A stretch of DNA of 64,000 nucleotides, taken from Bradyrhizobium sp. cir1 (GTDB taxonomy: Bacteria; Pseudomonadota; Alphaproteobacteria; Rhizobiales; Xanthobacteraceae). The translations under genes and the position numbers were made by a program. The notes below the pieces were generated by a model, which had not been told where the DNA came from, did not search any database, and saw nothing but the letters and a program-made list of their open reading frames with translations. The stretch is taken from positions 186,001 to 250,000 of the forward strand of contig NZ_JACIHE010000002.1 of NCBI RefSeq assembly GCF_014198245.1, read 5' to 3'. Of the stretch, positions 42,306-49,697 are shown in pieces (position 1 is the stretch's first letter; each line of letters begins with the position of its first letter).

Positions 42306-42704
42306 TCAGCCGTGGTTCTGGAGGACGTCGGACAGACTGCGGCGATGCAGCCATGCGACAGTCGAGGTGATCGCCAGCAGCACGATAGCCGGGAGCGGGC
42401 TCCCGCCGATCAGCGCCAGATGAGTGAACACGGCGCAGACCATGGTAACAGCCAACAGAACGGCGCCGAACGCCGCCGTCGCCGGGACCAGAATGGCGAT
42501 ACCGCCCACGATCTCGACCACGCCGGTGAAGATCCTGAACCACTGGCCGGCCCCGATCTGCTCGAAAATAGCAACCATCATCGGCACGCCCGCAAGCTTG
42601 GCGCCGCCGGCAGAAATGAATGCAGCCGCACTGAGCAGGCGAAGAACCCAGGAAGTGATCCTGACAGCTTTGGTGGGAGTCTGTGAGTTTTGCGATGATG
42701 GCAT
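42306..42704 (-). CDS. DoxX-family membrane protein (YqjF-like)
   Basis: A 132-residue four-span protein: VLRLLSAAAFISAGGAKLAG, FEQIGAGQWFRIFTGVVEIV, GGIAILVPATAAFGAVLLA. This is the DoxX type encoded next to hydroquinone reductase in enterobacteria (yqjF-yqjG). It is divergent from the LysR gene at 42890, with a CCATC-N9-GATGG box in the shared promoter, and is followed by the LLM oxidoreductase. Likely role: membrane part of a quinone-stress response. Confidence 0.82.
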   Translation of the reverse strand: MPSSQNSQTPTKAVRITSWVLRLLSAAAFISAGGAKLAGVPMMVAIFEQIGAGQWFRIFTGVVEIVGGIAILVPATAAFGAVLLAVTMVCAVFTHLALIGGSPLPAIVLLAITSTVAWLHRRSLSDVLQNHG

Positions 42705-42860
42705 AGAGCACCTTGAAACTGAGCGTTGGGGGAAACTGCGCAGTCCAGACGGGTTTGACGCGCTTTCGAGAGGTAACTTTGCGAGGGCATGAAAGCTGAT
42801 CGCGACATCACTTTTCTCGCGGCCCTTGCCATCTGAAAAGCCGTTATTATAAGATATATA

Positions 42861-42879
42861 CCATCAGCAAATCCGATGG
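42861..42879. promoter_or_regulatory. LysR operator, CCATC-N9-GATGG
   Basis: CCATC (42861) and GATGG (42875) are separated by nine bases, starting 29 bases before the LysR start and in the promoter shared with DoxX. The same word with identical spacing sits at 45144-45162 before azoR. This suggests that the LysR at 42890 controls itself, DoxX-LLM and azoR. Confidence 0.65.
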
Positions 42880-42889
42880 ATTATGTCTC

Positions 42890-43804
42890 ATGGTGGACGG
42901 CTTATCGCTTGATCAGGTGCGCACCTTCATCGCTGCGGTCGACGAGGGAAGTTTTTCGGCCGCCGCGCGCAAGCTGGGTCGCGCCCAGTCCGCCGTCAGC
43001 GAACTCGTGCGCGCTCTTGAGCATCAGTTGGGCGTGGAGCTCTTTGACCGGACCGGTCGCTACCCGCAACTGACTCCGGCCGGAAGCATGCTGCTCGCTG
43101 GCGCGCGCGAGGTGGTCGCCAAAGTCGATGCGTTCAAGTCGCAGGCGAAAGGCATGGCATCCGGGCTCGAACCCGAGCTGTCGGTCGTGATCGATGTGTT
43201 CTTCCCCATCAGCGTCATTGCCGAGGCCGCCCGGGAATTTCTGGAGCAATTCCCAACCGTGCCGCTACGGCTCTTCGTCGAGGTTCTGGGTGGCACGGTT
43301 CTGCCGATCCTTGATCGCCGCGCCCATTTGGGCATCGTCGGCACCTTGCCTGTCATGCCCCCCGGCATTAGCACAGAGCCGCTCGGCGCCGTGGATTTTG
43401 AAGTCGTGGCCGCTGCCAACCATCCGCTTGCTGCGTTCGACGCGCCGATCCCGCGCGGTGAACTCAGCAACCATATCCAACTCGTCCTTACCGATCGTAC
43501 CGAACTTTCCCAGGGGCGGGAGTTCGGGGTGCTGTCGTCACAGACCTGGCGGCTGGCTGATCTTTTCGCCAAGCACACGTTCCTGCTCAACGGCCTTGGC
43601 TGGGGCGGCATGCCCGGCCATGCCGTGAGGGCAGATATAGAGGAAGGGCGGCTGTCCCGTCTGCGCATCGAAGGCGTCGCCGCCAGCGATCTCAAACTGC
43701 CGATGTCCATCGCTTATCGCGCCGATGATCCCCCGGGACCGGCCGGCCGATGGCTTATCCAGCGATTGGGAAAATGCGCACATCACCACCAGACAGGTTC
43801 CTGA
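42890..43804 (+). CDS. LysR-family regulator (possible quinone-responsive, YhaJ-like)
   Basis: A 304-residue LTTR with LSLDQVRTFIAAVDEGSFSA, AARKLGRAQSAVSELVRALE and LFDRTGRYPQLTPAG in the HTH region, then the effector domain (LSVVIDVFFPISVIAEAAREF). It is surrounded by DoxX, an LLM oxidoreductase, remnants of hydroquinone reductase and pirin, and azoR, the same set that accompanies E. coli YhaJ. The operator pair CCATC-N9-GATGG supports control of DoxX and azoR. The inducer is inferred to be a quinone or other electrophile. Confidence 0.82.
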   Translation: MVDGLSLDQVRTFIAAVDEGSFSAAARKLGRAQSAVSELVRALEHQLGVELFDRTGRYPQLTPAGSMLLAGAREVVAKVDAFKSQAKGMASGLEPELSVVIDVFFPISVIAEAAREFLEQFPTVPLRLFVEVLGGTVLPILDRRAHLGIVGTLPVMPPGISTEPLGAVDFEVVAAANHPLAAFDAPIPRGELSNHIQLVLTDRTELSQGREFGVLSSQTWRLADLFAKHTFLLNGLGWGGMPGHAVRADIEEGRLSRLRIEGVAASDLKLPMSIAYRADDPPGPAGRWLIQRLGKCAHHHQTGS

Positions 43805-43811
43805 CGAGGGC

Positions 43812-44019
43812 AAACGCGCCGGCGCGTGCGGACGACTGTGGCGTCCCGCCGACGCCGAGCCAGATCGGAAGCTGAGCCTGGTGCGGGCGTGGCTAGACGC
43901 CCTGACCGGTCAGGGCCGGGCGATAGCGGCCCGACCAGCAGGGATGGGTCTTATCGCGCAGCTTGACCGGTGGCGGAATCGGGCAAGATAGCCGCGAAGC
44001 TGTCGATGCCGATGTCCAT
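43812..44019 (-). pseudogene. LLM-class oxidoreductase with internal deletion and nonsense codon
   Basis: The reverse strand opens MDIGIDSFAAILPDSATGQA, as in the intact LLM gene at 41148, then jumps (with a frame change) to KLRDKTHPCWSGRYRPALTG and QGV, a TAG stop at 43893-43895, then PRPHQAQLPIWLGVGGTPQ. Compared with the intact paralogue (RPALNGEGVYPRPHQERLPIW) the TAG replaces a Tyr codon, and about 110 residues are missing between the two parts. The C-terminal half is lost as well. Confidence 0.8.
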
Positions 44020-44029
44020 GGCGTGGTCC

Positions 44030-44300
44030 GCTCCCCGGCGTGGGTGCGGCCCTTGTTGCCGAGGCTGTCCTCATGGGTGACCGCGCCCTCTTGCACATAG
44101 GTGATAATCTGTTGGCATGAGGGTGCAGGAGCCAGCCGGATCCGATGGCGATTTCGTCATCGTTGAAGAGGAACAGGGTCCCGACTGGAAGATGCGTCGG
44201 ATTGCCATGAACGAGGAAGGCGAAGTGGTCGCGCGTCTTGAGCCAGCTTAGGTCGACGCCGGCGATCTCGGCTAGGGCTTGTGCTGGAGCATGCTCAGTG
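44030..44300 (-). pseudogene. Pirin-family protein (YhaK-like) remnant
   Basis: Reverse-strand text: AEIAGVDLSWLKTRDHFAFL, VHGNPTHLPVGTLFLFNDDE, IAIGSGWLLHPHAN, and after a frameshift near 44110 IITYVQEGAVTHEDSLGNKG. This is the pirin cupin core, with HPHAN and ITYVLEGA...HRDS.GN characteristic of YhaK-type pirins. The C-terminal domain is missing and the DNA continues into the truncated LLM copy. It was probably a quinone-stress gene of the same locus. Confidence 0.7.
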
Positions 44301-44405
44301 GGCCCGCGTCGCGACGATGTTCATCGGGATGATCCTTGGACTGAATGAGGTCCGGAGCGTGTCCCCGAGGCCGGAATCGCGGTCCCGGCCTCTGTGTCTT
44401 TCCGC

Positions 44406-45017
44406 CTAGGCGGCGAGTGCGGCGATCTCGGTCTTGGCCTTGGCGATCGCGGCGGCCTTGACCTCATCGCCCATGTTGAGGCCCTCGGCCCGCACGACCG
44501 TGATGTCGGTCAGGCCGATGAAGTGCAGCACGCTTCGCAGGTACGTTTCCTGGAAGTCGAGACCAGCGGCCGGGCTGTCGCCGGTGTAGACGCCGCCACG
44601 CGAGGAGGCGATGAACACCTTCTTGCCCTTGGGCAGCAGGCCTTCGGGCCCGTTCGCGCCATATTGGAAGGTGCGGCCGACGACGCAGACGCGATCGATC
44701 CAGCCCTTCAGCTGCGATGGAACGGAGAAGTTGTACATAGGCGCGCCGATGACGATGATGTCGGCGGCGAAAAGGTCGTCGATGTAGGCGCCACCAGCGG
44801 CCAGATCCGCCCCGAGGCCGGGGTCCGACACCGCGCCGCCCTGGAAGACCGCCATGTGCCGATCTGACAGATGCAGGGCGGCGTCCGCCACCAGATCCCG
44901 GTAGATCACCTTTAAGTCCGGATGCAGGGCCTGTTGTCGGGCTACGATATCAGCAGAAAGCGAGCGGCTGACCGAGTAGCCCCCGAGAATACTGGAGTCG
45001 ATGTGTAGGATCGTCAT
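44406..45017 (-). CDS. azoR: FMN-dependent NADH:quinone/azo reductase
   Basis: A 203-residue flavodoxin-fold reductase. ILHIDSSILGGYSVSRSLSA binds the FMN phosphate, IVIGAPMYNFSVPSQLKGWID is the AzoR signature, and FIASSRGGVY is the third flavin loop. ATG 45017 has CGGAG upstream; an in-frame ATG 72 bases earlier is less likely. AzoR reduces quinones and azo dyes by two-electron transfer and protects against thiol-reactive quinones. A near-perfect palindrome with the CCATC-N9-GATGG core lies 124-150 bases upstream, so the LysR at 42890 probably controls it. Confidence 0.9.
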   Translation of the reverse strand: MTILHIDSSILGGYSVSRSLSADIVARQQALHPDLKVIYRDLVADAALHLSDRHMAVFQGGAVSDPGLGADLAAGGAYIDDLFAADIIVIGAPMYNFSVPSQLKGWIDRVCVVGRTFQYGANGPEGLLPKGKKVFIASSRGGVYTGDSPAAGLDFQETYLRSVLHFIGLTDITVVRAEGLNMGDEVKAAAIAKAKTEIAALAA

Positions 45018-45140
45018 GGATTTAATCTCCGGGTTGCGCTCGGGCCTGGACATTGGGCGGAACAGGACTTTTCTGAGCGCTTCGAACATGAGGGTTTATC
45101 CGACGGCCAACTCTGTCTGAAAAGTGGGGATATTCCGAAC

Positions 45141-45167
45141 CTATCCATCGGATAGGCCGATGGATAG
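45141..45167. promoter_or_regulatory. LysR operator upstream of azoR
   Basis: CTATCCATCGG and CCGATGGATAG are perfect 11-base inverted arms around a five-base spacer. The inner part, CCATC-N9-GATGG, is identical in arms and spacing to the box at 42861 before the LysR gene. It is the strongest palindrome in this part of the window. Confidence 0.72.
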
Positions 45168-45329
45168 CGGTGTCGCGCTCAGGACCGAAGCTCCTAGAAT
45201 GGCGGAGCTGTCGATCGGGGACATGCCGCCTGTTCCGGCTGCGCTCATCACCGGAATCCGCTGTGACCTTCCCGGCTCGATCTCTGGTCGGCGACGGCGG
45301 CTCGTTCCAGACACCTATGCCTTGGAACC

Positions 45330-45452
45330 GGGCGATTGCTTCTTGTGCGCCCGGATGGCTATATCGGCGCAATCATCGGCAGCGATGATGTCCACTCTCC
45401 GGACGACAATCTTCAAGGCGTTGGCTTAATGGGTCCTACGCCGTCCGCCTAA
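45330..45452 (+). pseudogene. FAD phenol hydroxylase, C-terminal scrap
   Basis: A forward frame reads GRLLLVRPDGYIGAIIGSDD, then VHSPDDNLQGVGL and a stop at 45450. The LLVRPDGYIGA block is the end of the thioredoxin-like domain of TfdB/PheA-type flavin hydroxylases (compare VLVRPDMYVAW at the end of the gene at 23273). The rest of the gene is gone. Confidence 0.55.
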
Positions 45453-45497
45453 GCGAGAAGTCGGGCAACTCGGCCTCCTCGTCGCCCGGGGGGGCCA

Positions 45498-45534
45498 CTA
45501 CAGGGCGTTCAGCGGAACGCGGTCCGCCCTGTAG
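45498..45534. terminator. Long stem-loop between the azoR/FAD remnant region and the FAA hydrolase
   Basis: CTACAGGGCG and CGCCCTGTAG are perfect ten-base arms around a 17-base loop that contains a smaller inverted repeat. It lies 70 bases after the FAA hydrolase stop on the reverse strand. There is no T-run; it could stop transcription from either side or be a repeat element. Confidence 0.4.
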
Positions 45535-45604
45535 GACACAAGTTCAGCCAGCGGGGCAGGTGGCGCGGCCAGCGGCATCCCGCCGCAAGCTCTGAGAATG
45601 GCTC

Positions 45605-46618
45605 CTACGCTAAATCGAACTTCAGTGTGCCAAGCTTCTCAATTCGGCTGGTGATCCTATCGCCGGCCTTGAGCCAGACCTGCTTCTCTTTCGGCATTCC
45701 GATGATCACTCCCTCAGGAGTGCCCGTAAAAATGATGTCGCCTGGCTCCAGCGCAAACAGTTTCGAGGCATAAGAGATCACCTTCTGCGGGTTGAAGATG
45801 AATTTTGAGGTATGCGACGATTGTCGCGGCTGAGCTTCATCATTGACGAATGTTTCGATCGCAAGGTTGTTCGGATCGACCAGATCGGCCGAGACGAAGT
45901 AGGGGCCGATAGGTGCGAACCCATCCAGCGTCTTGCCGACCATCCATTGGCCGCCCGTCTCCAGTTGAAGGTCACGCGCGGAGAAATCATGTCCGACCGC
46001 GTAACCCGCAACATAGTCGAGGGCCTCTGCTTCTGAAACATTGCGGGCCGTCTTCCCGATGACCACGAGCAATTCGGTTTCGTAGTCGAACTTGTGAGAG
46101 ACCTCACGTGGGGGCAGTTTTATCGTGCAATTGTGCGCGGCAAGTGTATTGTTGTACTTGTTGAAAAGGATGGGAATCTTTGGAAGCTTTTCGCCGGCTT
46201 CCTCCGCGTGCGCCTTGTAATTAAGTCCGACGCAAACGATTTTGCCCGGGCTGGCAAAGAGCCGGCCGAACTTGATCGTCGCTTCATCCTTTAAGAACTC
46301 CGGCTTGTCCTTTGCCGCTGCGATCAGACGTTCGAGCGCGGCGGCGTCTCCACGCGCAAGCAGTTCTTCAAGGGTCGTCGGCACGACCAGGTTCAGGGTC
46401 TTGCCAGCTAAAGCTACGTCAAGAATGCCGCTCGACAGTTTGACACCGAGTGTCTCACGCCCGTCGACCTGGACCAAGGACAGCAATGTAAGCCCGCGCG
46501 GCATTTGCATTTCCCTACTTCCCGAAGTGGTTGAGTACGCTGTGTCAGCTTGCGACAGAACGGTGCTCCCTAAGCTAGCTACAACTGCAGTTTTCATAAA
46601 GTTTCGGCGGGTCGTCAT
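45605..46618 (-). CDS. Fumarylacetoacetate hydrolase family protein with Tat signal
   Basis: A 337-residue protein. The leader MTTRRNFMKTAVVASLGSTV is a twin-arginine signal, preceded by an excellent ribosome site (GGGAGGAAAGC). The catalytic FAH domain has IVCVGLNYKAHAEEAGEKLP, FNKYNNTLAAHNC, FDYETELLVVIGK (metal Glu-x-Glu region), VAGYAVGHDFSARD and IIFTGTPEGVIIGMP. FAH-fold enzymes cleave or hydrate beta-diketo acids, normally in the cytoplasm; a Tat leader implies folding with metal before export. The next reverse-strand gene upstream is a binding protein, so the two may handle an extracytoplasmic compound. Confidence 0.85.
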   Translation of the reverse strand: MTTRRNFMKTAVVASLGSTVLSQADTAYSTTSGSREMQMPRGLTLLSLVQVDGRETLGVKLSSGILDVALAGKTLNLVVPTTLEELLARGDAAALERLIAAAKDKPEFLKDEATIKFGRLFASPGKIVCVGLNYKAHAEEAGEKLPKIPILFNKYNNTLAAHNCTIKLPPREVSHKFDYETELLVVIGKTARNVSEAEALDYVAGYAVGHDFSARDLQLETGGQWMVGKTLDGFAPIGPYFVSADLVDPNNLAIETFVNDEAQPRQSSHTSKFIFNPQKVISYASKLFALEPGDIIFTGTPEGVIIGMPKEKQVWLKAGDRITSRIEKLGTLKFDLA

Positions 46619-46727
46619 GCTTTCCTCCCAATAGTTTGGACGCGCATGCGAAATTGAAATCCTTGCCAAGATCTTGATGGCATCGGCCTTGCGCGTGAAG
46701 CACTCTCTATCTCGGTGCGAGGTGGCG

Positions 46728-47930
46728 CTACTTGGTCGACAGCACCTCGCCGAAGCGCTCCCACTGCTTGCCGCTGAAGCGCATGAACTGCAGCTGCTCG
46801 ACCGGCAGATGGTCACTCTCGCCGGTGTTGACCTTGATGCCGGGCAGCAGCATCGGCAACTCCAGATCTTTGATCGAAAGCGCCTGCCGCATGATGTTTT
46901 CGCGACTCAGGTCGTTGCCGGCAGCCTTAAGCACGTGCTCCAGCACCATGCTGAAGTTGTAACTGTTGACGTAGTTGGAATCGCGGATGTCGCCGTCAGG
47001 CAGGTATTTGGCCATGTAGTCGCGCCATCCCTTCACGCCTGAATCGTCCGCCCAGGCCGGATCGTTCGGATCCTTGAAATAGGCGCTCGAGATGATGCCG
47101 GTGCCGGCGTCGAGGCCGGCGGGCTCCATCACCGAGGACATCCAGACCGACACGTTGCTCAGGAACGTCATCGGACGCCAGTTGATCTCGAAACTCTTGC
47201 GGATCGCCTGCGCGGCGAATTTCGGCGTCGCGGCGATCACGAGCGCATCCGCGCCGGTCGCTTTGAGCTTCACGATCTGGGAATCGATCGTCGGCTCGGT
47301 CGGCTCGTAGGTCGCCGCCGCGACTGCCGTGTCGAACCGATCGCCGAGCACGTCCTTGAGCCCGGAAAGGTAGTCGCGGCCGAAATCGTCGTTCTGCGCC
47401 AGCACTGCGAAGGTCGCATCGGCCTTCTTCTGCAGGACGTAGCGCGCGTACATGCGGGCCTCGTTGCGGAACGGCGCCATCACGCCCATCAGCGCCAGGG
47501 GAAACTGCGCAGGATCACCGAATTTCGAGGCGCCCGAGGCGACGAACAGCTGGGGCACCTTCTTAGCCGCCAGATATTTGGCGATCGCCGTGTTATGCGC
47601 GGTCCCCATCGTCGAGAAAATGAACGAGACGTCGTCGCTCTCGACCAGTCGGCGCGTCTGCTCCACGGTCTTGGGTGGCACGTAGCTGTCGTCGAGCGAG
47701 AGCAGGTTGACTTTGCGGCCGTTGATGCCGCCGCGGTCGTTCACCATCTTGAAATAGGCGACCTCGCCCCTGCCGAGGATGCCGAAGGCGGACACCGGCC
47801 CGCTATAGGGCATGGTCTGTCCGATGCGGATCTCGGTGGCGGTGATGCCGGGCTGGTCTTCGGCGAGAGCCGGTGCCGCGAGAACAGACCAGACCACGCA
47901 CAGCCCTGCAGCTGCGATAGCGCTTCGCAT
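46728..47930 (-). CDS. ABC transporter substrate-binding protein, branched-chain amino acid type
   Basis: A 400-residue Peripla_BP_6 protein. The signal peptide ends near LAAPALAEDQ, then IRIGQTMPYSGPVSAFG. It is paralogous to the protein at 18682. No ABC permease or ATPase is adjacent. The FAA hydrolase gene lies 109 bases downstream on the same strand. It is divergent from the GntR regulator at 48068, with an AT-rich palindrome at 48009 in the shared promoter, so that regulator probably controls uptake of one compound. Confidence 0.86.
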   Translation of the reverse strand: MRSAIAAAGLCVVWSVLAAPALAEDQPGITATEIRIGQTMPYSGPVSAFGILGRGEVAYFKMVNDRGGINGRKVNLLSLDDSYVPPKTVEQTRRLVESDDVSFIFSTMGTAHNTAIAKYLAAKKVPQLFVASGASKFGDPAQFPLALMGVMAPFRNEARMYARYVLQKKADATFAVLAQNDDFGRDYLSGLKDVLGDRFDTAVAAATYEPTEPTIDSQIVKLKATGADALVIAATPKFAAQAIRKSFEINWRPMTFLSNVSVWMSSVMEPAGLDAGTGIISSAYFKDPNDPAWADDSGVKGWRDYMAKYLPDGDIRDSNYVNSYNFSMVLEHVLKAAGNDLSRENIMRQALSIKDLELPMLLPGIKVNTGESDHLPVEQLQFMRFSGKQWERFGEVLSTK

Positions 47931-48008
47931 TCGGCTCCTCCCTGATGGGCCGCGCTGACGGCGGTCATCTTATTGGGAGCATACGGAGGTCGCGGCCGGC
48001 CCGCAACA

Positions 48009-48020
48009 AAAATATATTTT
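48009..48020. promoter_or_regulatory. AT-rich palindrome, probable GntR operator
   Basis: AAAATATATTTT is a perfect 12-base palindrome in the divergent promoter between the binding protein and the GntR/FCD regulator, 79 bases from one start and 48 from the other. A partial copy (AAAATCTATTTT) follows at 48026-48037. Two such sites side by side fit a dimeric GntR repressor. Confidence 0.55.
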
Positions 48021-48067
48021 CGTGTAAAAATCTATTTTGGCTTCTGCCGCTGTGATACACATGACCA

Positions 48068-48739
48068 ATGTCCGGAAGCGCCACTCAGACCGTCTATGAA
48101 CAGCTCCGTGTCAGCCTGCTCGCCGGCCGATACCTGCCCGAGGCGAAGCTCAAGATCAGCGAGCTCGGCTCGGCCTTCTCGGTCAGCACCGGGGCGGTCC
48201 GCGAGGCGCTTGCGCGGCTGACCGCAGAGGGGCTGGTGACGGCGATGCCGCAGCGCGGCTTCCGCGTCGCGCCGGTGTCGGTCGCCGACTTGCGCGATCT
48301 CGCCGAAATGCGCATCGAGATCGAGACCAAGTGCCTGCGCCGTGCCATCGCGAGCGGCGATCTCGCCTGGGAGGCGGCAGTGGTCGCAGCGCATCACCGG
48401 CTGGCGGTGACGCCGATCGCAGCCGCGGACGGCGGCTTCTCGCCGGCCTGGATCGTGGCGCATGGCGAATTCCACGCAGCGCTCGCACAGGCCTGCGATA
48501 GCGCCTGGATGCTGCGCGTGCGCGACCTGTTGTTCGCCCATAATGAGCGCTATCTCGACCTCGCGCGCAAGACCGACCGCGGCAATCGCGACGCCGCGCG
48601 CGAGCACCGTGAGCTGATGGAGGCGGCGCTGGCACGCGACACCGACCGGGCGGTCGCTGCCATAGCGGCGCATATCGGCAAGACCCGGGATACGATCGAG
48701 TCGGCCCTGAGGCGCGCGGAGATGGACGAGCTCGGGTGA
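48068..48739 (+). CDS. GntR-family regulator, FCD domain
   Basis: A 223-residue FCD-type GntR protein: TVYEQLRVSLLAGRYLPEAKLKI in the winged helix, VSTGAVREALARLTAEGLV as the recognition region, then the FCD domain with LRDLAEMRIEIETKCLRRAI, HGEFHAALAQACDS and REHRELMEAALARD, which hold the metal His. Divergent from the binding protein at 46728 and its likely regulator. Confidence 0.88.
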   Translation: MSGSATQTVYEQLRVSLLAGRYLPEAKLKISELGSAFSVSTGAVREALARLTAEGLVTAMPQRGFRVAPVSVADLRDLAEMRIEIETKCLRRAIASGDLAWEAAVVAAHHRLAVTPIAAADGGFSPAWIVAHGEFHAALAQACDSAWMLRVRDLLFAHNERYLDLARKTDRGNRDAAREHRELMEAALARDTDRAVAAIAAHIGKTRDTIESALRRAEMDELG

Positions 48740-49697
48740 GATGCCTGCGAGGTCGCCCCGCGGGCGGTCCTCGGAGGAGAGAGTTGCGGCTTCAACTCGT
48801 GCCAGAGAACGTCGTCCGATTTCTGCCTGCTGCGCCTCATCTCGAAACGTTCGACGATGCGTGAATCCCTGACGCCGTCCCATTCGCCGGTGCGAAGGAA
48901 AGCCGTGCTTCGTCGACGGAGGCGTGACAAGGGCGCGCATCACGTACTGGTCATGGAGCCTTGCGAACGCTTTCTGCAGTAAGCGAGCTTGAGCCGTTGT
49001 GCGCAACGCCTACCTCGGCCTCTGTTGAAAACGATCGTCTGCAAGAGAGAGCGACAAGAACGCCAAAATCAGCAGCGAGGCCAAGGAGGTCGGCTTCGAT
49101 GGCTCTATCCATCAAATGCGGTCGAGCCGCAGTGGAGTTTGTCGTGCTCCCATCTGCGCATCCTGCGCTGCGTCACGGCGTCGCTATGAGGGCGCTTGGA
49201 ATAGAATGGCGACGCGCAGCACTCAGTCCACGATGAGGTCCTGATGCATGCCCGAGAAGCAAACGCTCATTGCGTTATTGCGTCCATTAAAAATCATTCG
49301 CCTCCGGTGAGAGAGTCTCGTCTGTCCTTTTTTCAAAATTTCGACGGCGCTGATTTGGAATTGTCCAAAGCGCATTCGGGAAGTTTTTCCACGCGCTCCA
49401 TCGACTAACTCGAACCGTCGATGATCGAGACATTCTAAGTCGCAGTGCGCGCATTTGCGTTGCGGTCGCAAAAATCTCTCTCTAAAGAAGCCGGGCAGAT
49501 CATTAGCAAGTCGAAGTTGTCGGCGACGGCGCAGGCAACCAATCTGTCTGCGGGACTGCTGAGGAGCTTGTTCACTAATCAAAAGTGTCGGCCGAGTTCG
49601 GACGCGGCAACGGATCTTCGATCCGTGATTGCCGCAGGCCGAGCGCGGAGCCGCGTCTCGTTGGCCGACGGAACTGCCGATCAGGAACTTTCTGGAA
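48740..49697. other. Nearly one kilobase without a recognisable gene
   Basis: Both strands give only short or low-quality frames here; I recognise no family, repeat or mobile-element trace. An inverted repeat TTTGCG-N7-CGCAAA at 49454-49472 lies 226 bases before the TonB receptor start and may belong to its promoter. The 3' part is more AT-rich (49258-49400), as expected for a promoter zone. Confidence 0.4.

Noticed and set aside
44117..44251. Forward 44-codon ORF rich in Glu (MRVQEPAGSDGDFVIVEEEQ)
   Set aside because: The opposite strand reads as a pirin core; the acidic forward peptide is its mirror image.
45022..45429. Opposed open frames upstream of azoR
   Set aside because: No domain is seen; the stretch holds the azoR promoter, the large palindrome and a hydroxylase scrap in a different frame.
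48032..49006. A 324-codon reverse frame opposite the GntR gene
   Set aside because: The forward strand encodes a clear GntR/FCD protein; the reverse frame is a shadow and its extension to 49006 shows no family likeness.
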